Below, piece after piece: positions 22,155 to 32,044 of a stretch of DNA of 64,000 nucleotides. The DNA is taken from NCBI GenBank assembly GCA_946811695.1, contig OX328125.1:107556715-107620714 (forward strand). The letters are read 5' to 3'. Source of the DNA: Gonocerus acuteangulatus (lineage: Eukaryota > Arthropoda > Insecta > Hemiptera > Coreidae). Within the stretch, counting starts at the first letter, position 1; each line of letters begins with the position of its first letter. The notes under the pieces are model-generated. The model was not told the DNA's origin. It saw nothing but the letters and a program-made list of their open reading frames with translations, and searched no databases. The position numbers were made by a program, and so were the translations under genes.

Positions 22155-22452
22155 AAGGATGAAAAAATGGTCGAAAATTCCCACAAGTGTTTTATTGGCA
22201 AAACGTTTTCAGGGACTAAGCCCCATTTTCAATGCCCATGCATTGGCTCTTATTCAGCTGAGCCTTGCTCCTAGACCCCAACAGGGGAGGAGTCCTAGGA
22301 GTCTAGGAGCAAGGCTCGGCTGAATAAGAGCCAATGCTTGGGCATTGAAAATGGGGCTTAGTCCCTGAAAACGTTTTGCCAATAAAACACTTGTGGGAAT
22401 TTTCGACCATTTTTTCATCCTTGGAACATCAATTTTCCACCATCCAGCATTC
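22155..22452. mobile_element. Palindromic Penelope-like insert with 19-20 bp target duplication
   Basis: Arms of about 122 bp (22,155-22,276 and 22,301-22,422) are near-perfect complements. A 30-nt asymmetric tail follows arm 2. The unit is flanked by tccaacatgctatagttag (22,136-22,154) and tccaacaatgctatagttag (22,453-22,472). Each arm carries ttgaaaatggggcttagtcc then ctgaaaacgtt, which has the layout of a Penelope terminal hammerhead with a broken core (TTGAAAA for CUGANGA). Confidence 0.75.
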
Positions 22453-22520
22453 TCCAACAATGCTATAGTTAGGGTTTCGATTATCAGTGGTTCTTCTTCA
22501 GTGTCAAACAAAAAAAAAAA

Positions 22521-22830
22521 TCAGTCCCGTAATAGGCCACAAGGGCCCTGAGGGGCAGATACTATACGGCACAATAGGTAGATAGTGTGTTCAGCACTCC
22601 GGCCGCCTGATTTTCCTCTTGGCTGCTTCGACAGTTAGTCATCAGCACCCAAGGTACCCATTATTAAATTAATTAAAGGCTGGGTTGGCCTAGGGACGGT
22701 TAGGGAGGCCGAATCCAACCCATGAACGAAGACACTAGAAGGAAAAATCTCTAGTGCTTGTTCGGGATTTGAACTCAGGTCCTCCAGCATATGAGTCCAG
22801 TGCTCTACCACTGAGCTAACCTCGCCCCCC
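22521..22830 (-). mobile_element. tRNA-derived SINE
   Basis: Same family as 5,949. Box A (gttagctcagtgg on the minus strand, near 22,818) and box B (gttcaaatccc, near 22,768) are present. A small internal deletion removes gaatcagatacctc-type sequence. An A-run on the plus strand borders it. Confidence 0.85.
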
Positions 22831-22872
22831 TTCATTCTCAAACCGAACCAAATTAAATACATTTAGTTATGC

Positions 22873-22950
22873 GCAGGGTGGCAACCTGTAAATAGCCCGG
22901 GACTAATGGCCAAGTTGTAGATGCGCCGTAAAAAAAAAAAAAAAAAAAAA
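22873..22950 (+). mobile_element. 5S-derived SINE tail with 9-bp target duplication
   Basis: A 5'-truncated copy containing only the tail (gggtggcaacctgtaaatag...gatgcgccgt) and poly(A). It is flanked by perfect tagttatgc repeats (22,864-22,872 and 22,951-22,959), which fix its ends and show target-primed insertion. Confidence 0.85.
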
Positions 22951-22959
22951 TAGTTATGC

Positions 22960-23346
22960 ATAATCACCCGCTACAAGGTGACCCGCCCCATAAACCCATT
23001 ATAAATACATACAATTACAAAAGTCCCACCGGTGCACAGTGGTGCCGAGAGGGAAAAAACCTCCAAAACCGAAGGTGTGCAATCGCATTTGAACTAACAT
23101 TTTTTTTTTTATACCTTATTAGTTGTAGAATACTGCTGTAATATTGCTTTTCCATTTTATTAATAGATATGATCACAAAAAACCTTTTTGTTGACTGTTT
23201 TCTTAATGAATAAAAATCTCACAGTTTTTAATGAAACGTAAAACATTATTTTATATCACTTATTTTATTCCTGAAAAATTGATATTACCCAGGAGGTCTC
23301 ATGAGTATATGTAGCTTTTAATAGAATTTTCTTTTTTACCATAATG
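22960..23346. other. Unassigned sequence
   Basis: No supported feature. Confidence 0.35.
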
Positions 23347-23899
23347 TACAGGGTGTCCTAAAAATAATAGTCATCCGTTGGCCAGAGTATTCTCCAATGT
23401 GAGATCGGAAAAAATAACCCCCATATTGACCCCAGCAAAATTGACCTTGAAATGTTATTCAAGGTCAAATTTTTGTATTGCATATTTTGAATCTACGAGT
23501 CAAGAGGAAGAAAAAAGTCAACGGCACCATAGGTCAGAAATGACCATTAACAGCGTATACGTGGGCCCTTCCATTCCAATTGACAAATGGTGGCCGATTT
23601 AGCTCATTTCTTTTTTTTTAAGTTTCTAGTAACATCGCCTTATGGAAAAATACCTCCTTTGAATTTTTTAAAAAGCCTCTTCCGGTATAAAAAAAAATAT
23701 GAGTGTATTGTAAAACGGCCCCCTCAGCGCTATTCATTGAAGAACCATAACTCACATTTTACAATAGACAAGAATGCCTTCTCGAGGCTATTCTCGAAGC
23801 TTATCAAGAGCTATTTGCTTTAATCTTTCATTGAATCGCTGAAATTACTCATTACGGATTTCACATGTCAAGTAGGAATTTCATGAACCATCCAGTCCC

Positions 23900-24680
23900 T
23901 CCCAGAATAGAGGATAGAATAATTGCCCTCGCCTGATCCAGGCCTCCTATGGGGCTGAGAAGATTGGCACAAGCTACGGGAGTCTCGAGGATGACGGTCC
24001 GCCGGACCCTTCGGGAAGAACGTCTTCCTTCAGATTACAGCAAGTTCAGGAGTTGAGGCCCGGGGATCAGGCGCAGAGAGCATTGTTTTGCAGATGGGAG
24101 CTGGACAAGTTAGGACGTCCTCCAGCGAGCATTGTGGACTGACGATAAATTAGATTATAACATTAATAAAAAAAAATTACTCATTAAGAATTTCACAGGT
24201 CATGTAGGAATTTCATGAACCAGCCAGACCTCGAGTCCCTCCCAGAATAGAGGATAGAATAGTTCCCCTGGCCCGATCCAGGCCTACTATGGGGCTGAGA
24301 AGATTGGTCCGCCGGATCCTTCGGGAAGAACGTCTCCCTTCAGATTACAGCAAGTTCAGGAGTTGAGGCCTGGGGATCAGGAGCAGAGAGCATTGTTTTG
24401 CTGCTGGGTGCTGGAAATGTTGGGACGTCATCCACACTTCCTGCATGGGGTATTGTGCACAATACCCCCCTATATTGTCAGCCCATGGGTTGACGAAAGT
24501 TGGTTTTTCAGCGTCATCGCCCACAGCAGGCAAAACGGACGAGAATAACATGGGGATTTGAAAGAATTAGGAGAAATTCTCGCCAGGTCCTTAGTCGAGT
24601 GAGGAGGAATTTGAAAGCAAGGTTGGCAGGTAGCCTCAAGAAGTCCGAAATATTGAACCTGGGTACAGGCCCAATTGATA
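23900..24680 (+). pseudogene. Mariner-type transposase remnant, partly duplicated
   Basis: First copy: RIEDRIIALA, a stop, then a helix-turn-helix (LAQATGVSRMTVRRTLREE) and LPSDYSKFRS before a stop. The second copy repeats the same segment with deletions. Downstream, WVDESWFFSVIAHSRQNGRE matches the mariner block around the first catalytic Asp, after which the frame is lost. Several stops and frame changes make it non-functional. Confidence 0.65.
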
Positions 24681-25084
24681 TGGGCGCTAGAGTGATAGTC
24701 TGTTTTTTTTTTGTTTTTTTTAGGAAGACATTTTTTTATCTGCCCACGGGCGAGGGCAAGTATTCTATCCTCTAGTCTGTGAGGGATTAGCTGGTTCATG
24801 AAATTCATACATGACCTGTGAAATCCTTAATGAGAAATTTCAGCGATTGATTGAAAGCTTATGGCAAAGAGCTCTTTATAAGCTTCGAGGATAACATCAG
24901 GAAGGCATTTCTGTCAATTGTAAAATATGACTTATAGTCCTTTTATTAATGCCGCTGAGAGGCTCGTTTTTCAATATACTTTTAATTTTTATACTAGAAG
25001 TTGCTTTTAAATAAAGTCAAACGAGTTTTTTTTTGTGTAAGGCAACGCTAGTAGAACATGTAAAAAAAAAAAAAATTATCTAAA

Positions 25085-25295
25085 TCGGCCACCATTTGTC
25101 AATTAGAATGGAATGGCCCACGTATACGCTGTTAATTGGCCACCATTTGTCAATTAGAATGGAATGGCCCACGTATACGCTGTTAATTGGCCACCATTTG
25201 TCAATTAGAATGGAATGGCCCACGTATACGCTGTTAATTGGCCACCATTTGTCAATTAGAATGGAATGGCCCACGTATACGCTGTTAATTGGCCA
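25085..25295. repeat. 51-bp tandem array, four copies
   Basis: Unit ccaccatttgtcaattagaa + tggaatggcccacgtatacg + ctgttaattgg. The left arm of the same transposon has one copy (about 23,550-23,600). The period of 17 codons yields repetitive open frames on both strands that are not genes. Confidence 0.92.
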
Positions 25296-25570
25296 TTTTG
25301 ACTATAAGGAGTCATTTCTGACCTATGTTGCCTTTGACTTTTTTCATCCTCATGAGTCGTAGATTCGAAATATGTAATAAAAAAATTTGACCTTGAATAA
25401 CATTACAAGGTCAATCTTGCGGGGGTTAATATGGGGGTTATTTTTTTCCAATCTCGCGTTGGAGAATCATCTAACAAACGGATGACCATTATTTTTGGGA
25501 CACCCTGTACCATGCATTTATTTTGTGAAGATATCTGTAATGAAATTCAATTATCCGTAGTTTATTTGGT

Positions 25571-25711
25571 ATAGAAGAAAAAATCTGTACTTAGATATCA
25601 ACTACGCTTAGTTTTACCTAAAAGTGCATGATTTGAAGTTGCTTTCCTATTAATTTCATCGCCGTACTCGGCTGTATGTGTGCACGGCCTAATAAAATGA
25701 AGGTGTCAATA
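25571..25711. repeat. 141-bp direct repeat, left copy
   Basis: Begins atagaagaaaaaa and ends aggtgtcaata. Matches 26,348-26,488 over 141 bp with 5 substitutions and no length difference. The two copies exactly bracket a LINE 3' end. Confidence 0.9.
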
Positions 25712-26347
25712 TCATGAAAGCTTGATCATGGAAGCTAGAACAGAGATGCTGCATCTGAACAGTAGGCCATGGCGTACAGACGGACGTGCACACTGCTCCA
25801 TGTGCAATCTTCAAGAGGAAGAAGACACTCTCCACTTCATTGCTAGATGTCCTGTAATGAAGGAGTTCAGAAAATTACACTACAGCAAGGATCTCCTCTC
25901 GTCGGAAGATGTTAAGTCAATCCTAGACGGAAGGAACTGGGACACACTTTATAAATATTTAAATAATGCGGTCAAATACAGGCAATTTCTTATTAGTCAG
26001 TTTAATTATTAATTTAAAGTTTTATAATTTTGTCTCCACGTATTAGTGCTCTGTTCGCTATTTAATCATTATTTATAAGTTTGTTTTGTTTATTGTTTTT
26101 TTTTAATTGTTATTTTCATTTTCTCTGTTTGAATATCTTTTTTTTCTTTTTGTAAGTTTTCGGTAAAAAGGATTATATAAGTTTTTATTTTAGTTATTTT
26201 TATTTTTTAATTTTTAAATAATTAATGTTTACATGCACTCAGGCTGATGGACACTGTCCAAGCCAATGTAAATTGTTCAGTTATTACTTTGTTATATATT
26301 TCTGTAAAGGTATGAAATAAAATTTACTTTCATTCATTCATTCATTC
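25712..26347 (+). mobile_element. 5'-truncated LINE with (ATTC)n tail
   Basis: The insert begins tcatgaaagcttgatcatgg, runs through a C-terminal zinc-knuckle frame and an AT-rich 3' UTR, and ends ttcattcattcattcat, a tandem 4-mer tail instead of poly(A). Direct repeats of 141 bp lie immediately outside both ends. Clade not identified. The tail type and knuckle are compatible with R2/R4/CR1-like groups. Confidence 0.7.
25722..26012 (+). pseudogene. LINE ORF C-terminal fragment
   Basis: About 96 codons: RTEMLHLNSRPWR, a C-x2-C-x(10)-H-x4-C knuckle (CSMC ... HFIARC), PVMKEFRKLHY, and a C-terminal helix (LYKYLNNAVKYRQFLI) ending at TAA. Reverse transcriptase and endonuclease are absent. The reading frame is uninterrupted, suggesting a fairly young insertion. 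Confidence 0.7.
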
Positions 26348-26488
26348 ATAGAAGAAAAAAGCTGTACTTAGATATCAACTACGCTTAGTTTTACCTAAAA
26401 GTGCATGATTCGAAGTTGCTTTCCTATAAATTTCATCGGCGTACTCGGCTGTATGTGTGCATGGCCTAATAAAATGAAGGTGTCAATA
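26348..26488. repeat. 141-bp direct repeat, right copy
   Basis: Partner of 25,571-25,711. Confidence 0.9.
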
Positions 26489-27176
26489 AGTCATGCGATT
26501 ATTTAACCAAAGAAGAGTTTACCTTTATTATTTTCTGTAGATAGTTGTTGAAGAGTTTGTGATAGCAATTAACTGAACATTTACAGTGAGATCTACCTAA
26601 TATCTCCTGTAAAAAGGTCAAAATGTATTCGTTATAATCGAAATTTTTAAAAAAGAGGAATACTTCGAGACCAATTAACTGTATTACATTGTTTGGTAAT
26701 TTATTCGACTCAGCACTCGAAAATCCTGAGGTCGTCGCCCTTGTTGCGAAACTTAACAACAATAAATAAAATACATTTGGAAGGATACATATCTCTACTA
26801 ATTGAGTAAAATATGACTTTTCTAAATTGAATACATACTATTTTTTTTTACGGTTTTCGTAATAAAAAAACCGTTTATCTTCCAAAATATTAATTCTGTC
26901 GAATTGGTTGTGTTCTCATTCGACCCAGCACTAAAAAATACCTCAAAAATCATAAAGATTCAAGTACCTAAGGATTTCTTCCCAGAATCGGGCGTTGGGC
27001 ACCACTGTGCGGCGACAGGAATTTTCTCATCTCACGGCTCGTTGAGAAAATTCCTCGCTGCACCATGGATGTCGGCGCGCTGTATAGGAAAAAAATCCAT
27101 ATCCATCTTATCATGCAGCTAATTAATTCCCATTTTATTTCAATATAAAAATTGAATTCATATAAATATAACTATA
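26489..27176. other. Unassigned sequence
   Basis: The reverse frame 26,499-26,762 (NKLPNNVIQLIGLE...) faintly recalls the C-terminal end of CR1-type reverse transcriptases. The similarity is too weak to call. Confidence 0.3.
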
Positions 27177-27299
27177 GTCTGTTCAGAATGACGGAAAAGT
27201 TAATTAAGCATGCGCGAAATTTTTTTTTAAATTCCCAACGTTTCCACCATTTGCACACTCCCATTTCCAGAAACGACACGATACGTGAAACATTATAAA

Positions 27300-27435
27300 A
27301 ACTAATTATGCCTCGTTTAAGACTAGTGAAGGCTTTGAGATGTCAGACAAAGGAAATAGTCTCTAATATTTATCAATACTTAGCCAAAGCTAAGACTAAA
27401 ATCGTATTAAAGTTCCTAGTGATAAGGTTATAACA
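27300..27435 (+). pseudogene. Transposase N-terminus-like fragment
   Basis: atgcctcgtttaag opens MPRLRLVKALRCQTKEIVSN followed by IYQYLAKAKTK. The LxxQTxEIVxNxYxYxxK pattern resembles the N-terminal helix-turn-helix of some IS630/Tc1-like transposases in arthropods. It stops after about 40 codons, and no inverted termini were found, though aagcatgcgcgaaa (27,207) and ttgcgcatgcgaga (27,703) may be remnants. Confidence 0.35.
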
Positions 27436-27836
27436 GAAAGAATTTTTACCGCCAATTTTTTGCACTGGGAATATAGGCCACGCCCTTTTCCCTAAACTAA
27501 ACCATATATTTAAACAGACTACAGCTTAAATTGTTTTCAGCGTTAGCTTTGTCTAAACACTATCTCCCTTGCCTGACCTCTCATAGCCTTCCCTAGACCT
27601 GAACGAGACATAGTCAGTTTTTTTAATTTTAAAGTAGCGTGTTGTTCATTGTAATGTATATGTAAATGACGGAACCGTCGGGAATATTTCCCTCATAATT
27701 TTGCGCATGCGAGATTAGAACTATTCAATCTACGGGCTATAGAGGAAGACATGGAAAGAAATAATAAGCAAGGATTTATTTTTATCAACAACAAAATAAA
27801 CAAATAAAATAGATAATTAGAAAATACATATTTTAC

Positions 27837-27839
<3 letters not shown>

Positions 27840-27868
<29 letters not shown>
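27840..27868. repeat. (TA)n microsatellite
   Basis: Pure TA tract. Confidence 0.9.
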
Positions 27869-27875
<7 letters not shown>

Positions 27876-28034
27876 AAATATACGTTTACAATATATAGGG
27901 AATTGCATATTTATATTTTTGAGGGCATGCAATAATGATTTAAATAAAATACAAAATACAAAAAAAATGAACCTTTATTTTCCTGTTTGTGATTGATAAG
28001 TTTCACTATGAGGTAGTATTTGTCATATTTTTTA

Positions 28035-28215
28035 TATGATATTACAGATAAATTTTATTTATTTAAATTTTAACGTCCACTATTATTAACTGAGATAGGG
28101 CTGATGCCTTTTCTGTTTTCTAAAGAAAAGCCACCACCCCTAGTGGGAATCGAACCCACGACCCTTGGCACGGAGTGTTAAGTGCTCACGCCTTAACACT
28201 CACAGCCTCCGGATT
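28035..28215 (-). mobile_element. Second tRNA-like SINE family
   Basis: On the minus strand: ggctgtgagtgttaaggcgt...box B gtgggttcgattccca...a tail of ggcatcagccctatctcag, then gtggacgttaaaatttaaat and aaataaa. There is a clear box B, but box A is weak and the cloverleaf is poor, so it is a SINE rather than a tRNA gene. Confidence 0.55.
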
Positions 28216-28490
28216 ACATATAAATATTTCTGAATTAGGAAGGAGGATGAAGCTCGAAGATAAAAACACTGCAAAAAAAAAAAAAAAATAATAACTTCGG
28301 CGGTTGATAAAAAGGCAATTCACTTCCTTAGTGGATATCATAAAAAAGGTTTTCTTCATTTTATAGGAAGCTAGGTTAAAGGAAGAGCCGTATATCTTCT
28401 AGTTTACTACGGCCGTTACTACGGACACATCCGTGTAAGACACATTTTCTGCTGTCACACTTTATTGGTGGTGTGTCTCGCTTCATCGGC

Positions 28491-28577
28491 GATAATACCA
28501 ACGACAGGATCTTCTCAAACCTTCACATTGTAGCAAATCAGATAATACCAACGACAGGATCTTCTCAAACCTTCACA
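28491..28577. repeat. 37-bp direct repeat, two copies 50 bp apart
   Basis: gataataccaacgacaggat plus cttctcaaaccttcaca at 28,491-28,527 and 28,541-28,577. Confidence 0.85.
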
Positions 28578-28654
28578 GGCAGTGACCACTCCGTTGTGCT
28601 ACGCTGCTTGTTACTGGTATGATAGCCTAGCGCAACTACTGTTAAATATCCTTA

Positions 28655-28800
28655 TCACTGAGGGGTATGAAAAATAGATAACATCCTATTCTCAGTCCTC
28701 CCAAATATACACACAAAATTTCATTAAAATCAGTCAAGCCGTTTCGGAGGAGTTCGGCCACAAACACTATCACACGAGAATTTTATACATTAGATCATAG
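28655..28800 (+). mobile_element. RTE-like LINE 3' end
   Basis: caaaatttcattaaaatcag, gccgtttcggaggagttcgg, then cacgagaattttatac and attagatcatag: the conserved terminal phrase of RTE-type elements. No coding part. Confidence 0.6.
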
Positions 28801-28817
28801 ATAATATATATATATAC

Positions 28818-28866
<49 letters not shown>

Positions 28867-29079
28867 ACAGATCCTGAGTTGAAAACTAAGATGTTCTAGG
28901 TAGTTGGTAACAGCTTATTAAGTCTTCAATAGTTTTGTATTTTAATTACATTTTTGTAGTGGAAACGTTTCGGCTATAAGCCATTTTCAATCCAATTGTC
29001 TGTGAAATACATTTAATTATACTGGTTAGGATATTAAGTTAAAATAAGAACAAATATTAAACATAAAAAGTAGAGTATA

Positions 29080-29124
<45 letters not shown>

Positions 29125-29154
29125 GTGCATCTATTTCCAGGATCACTAGCACCA
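29080..29154 (-). mobile_element. Minute retroposed insert with 9-bp target duplication
   Basis: In the left arm only. It is bracketed by tagagtata (29,071-29,079 and 29,155-29,163). On the minus strand it reads tggtgctagtgatcctgg + aaatagatgcacc and then a poly(A) of about 40. The right arm has the empty site (tagagtata once). It looks like an extremely 5'-truncated LINE copy. Confidence 0.8.
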
Positions 29155-29499
29155 TAGAGTATACTAATGTATCAACAACTAACCTGTATGATTTTGCATT
29201 ATTTTTTTATATATACATTATAATCTTCAGGTTATGAGCTTGTAAATTTGATATTATTTAATTTGAGGGGGAAATTTAATTTTTTATAAAATTGTATGGT
29301 TCATGTCTGGAAATTAATAGATATTTATATAGAACTATTTGGTTAAAAGAATTTTATAGTAGGATGTAGGATGCAAATTTATTTGGGCGAGTAACTGCGA
29401 GTTTTTTACTCCCTAGAATTTATTTACGTATGTTTTACATTTGTCGACAAATATTATTTATTTATGAGAGTTTAAAGCAGTTTATATATACCGCAGATT

Positions 29500-29880
29500 T
29501 TTCAGAAGTTGATTATGTTGTCAATAGCATGCTGACAATTTTTAAGAGCCTCTGATACATTCCGAGGTATATTTAGCTACCTGAATCTTGTTTCATATTC
29601 CGGGCATTCCTCTATTATATGGCTTATCGTTAAAGCGTGAGAGCATGAATCACATAGAGGAGGAGGTTCTCTTTTAATGAGATGGCTATGTGTCACATGA
29701 CAATGTTACCTCTTGTTTAGTTTTATTTGCCTGTTTAACTCATTGCTGTGATATTTTTTGTTACCATATTTTCCTTGTTAACCTTTTAGCTGTTACACCT
29801 GTTTTTACCTTTTTTAGTGTATACTTTTAATATTAGATTCAGTTATATTCTGTTAAGTTCTTAGTAGGGAGATTGAAAGT
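29500..29880 (-). pseudogene. LINE ORF2 C-terminal zinc knuckle remnant
   Basis: Minus strand: HCHVTHSHLIKREPPPLC then DSCSHALTISHIIEECPEYE, a C-x2-C...H-x4-C knuckle, followed by a stop and NIPRNVSEALKNCQHAIDNI. The upstream part is degraded. I-superclade type. Confidence 0.65.
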
Positions 29881-29898
29881 GCCCCCCCCCCCAAAAAA

Positions 29899-29938
<40 letters not shown>

Positions 29939-29973
29939 AAAAGTACCGGTATAAAGGAAAAAGAATATATATA

Positions 29974-29979
<6 letters not shown>

Positions 29980-30036
<57 letters not shown>

Positions 30037-30110
30037 TGGAATTGAAAATTAAATAATTAGAAATAAAAGAGTACTGGTTATTTGGAAAAAAAAAAAAAAA
30101 AAAAAAAAAA
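29980..30110. repeat. Poly(A) tracts
   Basis: Two A-runs, about 29,980-30,034 and 30,086-30,110, separated by a short (aaat)-rich stretch. Confidence 0.9.
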
Positions 30111-30114
30111 AGAA

Positions 30115-31000
30115 AAGATACTCAGGAGCATGCGGAGTGATTCGTGTAGCTGTTTTGCACGGAGGGCGATGATGGCCATGGGGTTCTTTCGCTCAAAAAC
30201 GCCACAAACAACATGACAATGGCCTATTCGAAGTCGTGTTATTACTACCTCCTCCCTTCGATTTCCTCTTTCTGCACTCTTCCACAGCTTCGTTGTGGGT
30301 TTGACTCTTCTAAGCTTGTTTGTCTGAGGTTGCTCATTCCACACTCCCAGTCGCTTCTGACTCTATGATTCAACCATGCCTTCATGTCCATTTCTTCGTA
30401 GACGTGCAACACAGGAGTGGTAGAGGTTTCTATTGCTTCTTTGGCTGCTTTATCGGCTCCTTCGTTTCCCGCTATTCCTGAATGGGCTGGTGTCCAAAGA
30501 AAAGCCGTTGTTTTGTGCATGCTGTTCAATATGTTTAAACAATGTTGGATTTTATTCAATGACTGGCTAGAGGTTTTAACTCTGTTAATACTGTGTAGAG
30601 CTGACAGCGAGTCAGAACGGATCAATATTTTTTGGTTCGTCGTTTCGATTGCCATCAATAACGCTGGAACAATGACTTGGAGTCTCGCAGTATAGATTGA
30701 GGAGAAGGGAGGTAGTTTATATTGTTTACACGATTAGTTTTGGACTATTGCAAAACCTACTTCATCTTCTTTCTTGCTGCCATCGGTGAAGATTTTCTCA
30801 AAGTCTGTGTAGTCTGTTAAAATGTTTGTGTAGTGTCTTAAGATGTTTCCTGATTTTTGGTTAAGCATCCTGAGGTCTATTTTAGGAAGTTGTCTCATCC
30901 AGGGTGGATCTTCTTGTAAAATCTAGTTCAAGGAGTTCATTGACTGTTGGTCTTTTTCTTATAGCAATCGGTGCGGGATTTCTTGGTTTTAAATTGTACA
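30115..31000 (-). pseudogene. I-type LINE RNase H domain, frameshifted
   Basis: Minus strand, in order: KIFTDGSKKEDEVGFAIVQ (RNase H start, first catalytic Asp), a stop/frame change, LPPFSSIYTARLQVIVPALL (a degraded E-containing helix region), then KILIRSDSLSALHSINRV (second Asp, 30,600 region), TTAFLWTPAHSGIAGNEGAD (third Asp, 30,450-30,510 region) and TRLRIGHCHV before the frame is lost. The reverse transcriptase is absent. All three RNase H acidic motifs are visible but in broken frames. Confidence 0.75.
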
Positions 31001-31431
31001 GTGCAGTGTTTCGTGGGTGAAATATGTATTTATACATATTTCATGAATTTTATAGTTAAAATTAATATGGATGATATTATACCTCTATTATTTCATGGAT
31101 GATATTATTATTCCCTCAATTATTACATATTATTTTTTTAAATTTCTTCCTCAAATTAAATAATATCAAATTTACAAGCACATAACCTGAAGATATAATG
31201 TATATATAAAAAAATAATGCAAAATCATACAGTTCAGTTGTTGATACATTAGTATACTCTAATTTTTATGTTTATTATTTGTTCTTATTTTAACTTACTA
31301 TCCTAACCAGTATAATTAATTGTATTTCACAGACAATTGGATTGAAAATGGCTTATAGCCGATACGTTTCCATGACAAAAATGTAATTAAAATACAAAAC
31401 TATTGAAGTCTTAATAAGCTGTTACCAACTA

Positions 31432-31480
<49 letters not shown>

Positions 31481-31481
<1 letters not shown>

Positions 31482-32040
31482 AGGTAAATGTCATATGAAA
31501 ATAGCATAGTCTCGGGGATATGAATGTGATGAGACTCTGATGACGATAAAGCTGAGGTTTCTTGTCAGTTTCGGATAACCAATTACAACGGGAATGACTT
31601 TGAAGGTTTAGGTATCACAAGGAGAGTATCAACGTGAAGATCCTTCGCCATGAAACCTTCGAGAACCACCGGTAGCGCTGGTGAACTGATGGAATATCTT
31701 ATCGAGACGATGGACATCAAAGAAGCGCTGGTATATACGATAGCAATAAGCAACTCAGGATTACAAATAAAGGGAAAGAAGGTGCTAAGTCACTTTTTAC
31801 AAATTTTACAGGAGAGCCTTTTTTAGATTTAATGACTCAAAACTATATTAAGCTTGTTACTTAGATAGCATTTATTGATTTTAACAATGAAACTAACTCA
31901 TTAAGAATATAAGTTGAGATTTTCAATTTAAAGTTTTGTTGTTTTATCCTATAAATATAAGAACTTGTTAAAGGAGGCAAGTCTGGACGATATTAATATA
32001 CTTGCTTAATGTTTGTATAGAAAAACAAACTTGTTTACTT
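31481..32040. other. Unassigned sequence
   Basis: No supported feature. Confidence 0.35.
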
Positions 32041-32044
32041 GTAT

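Larger units (their letters stand above)
23349..25507. mobile_element. Tc1/mariner relic with very long inverted arms
   Basis: Termini read cagggtgtcc(t/c)aaaaataat and are flanked by TA (23,347-23,348 and 25,508-25,509). Inverted similarity extends roughly 600 bp inward from each end (about 23,349-23,960 and 24,760-25,507), so the relic is a foldback structure. The centre contains two direct copies of a transposase N-terminal segment (about 23,860-24,130 and 24,170-24,420). A 51-bp array has grown in the right arm only. Confidence 0.8.
28864..31434. mobile_element. Penelope-type inverted unit containing LINE fragments, inside (TA)n
   Basis: Inverted arms (about 28,897-29,273 and 31,135-31,434) share the block catttttgtNNtggaaacgt and the phrase ggattgaaaatggcttatag + ccgaaacgt. 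The last is a Penelope-style hammerhead with a degenerate core (TTGAAAA). The unit is flanked by (TA)n on both sides (28,803-28,863 and 31,435-31,480). Between the arms lie LINE remnants, homopolymer runs and a small (TA)n at 29,906-29,932. Confidence 0.65.

Noticed and set aside
25080..25362. Repetitive 17-residue proteins on both strands
   Set aside because: The 51-bp period is a multiple of three. The array is part of a mariner inverted arm.
26499..26762. CR1-like reverse transcriptase C terminus
   Set aside because: Only a loose KLPNNV...LE...F pattern, with no zinc knuckle or RT block nearby.
28130..28215. tRNA gene on the minus strand
   Set aside because: Box B is good but no acceptor/anticodon stems fold convincingly, and a SINE-like tail follows.
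31545..31590. Hammerhead-like ctctgatgacgataaag near 31,537
   Set aside because: Has CTGATGA but no GAAA/NUH partner in the right place.
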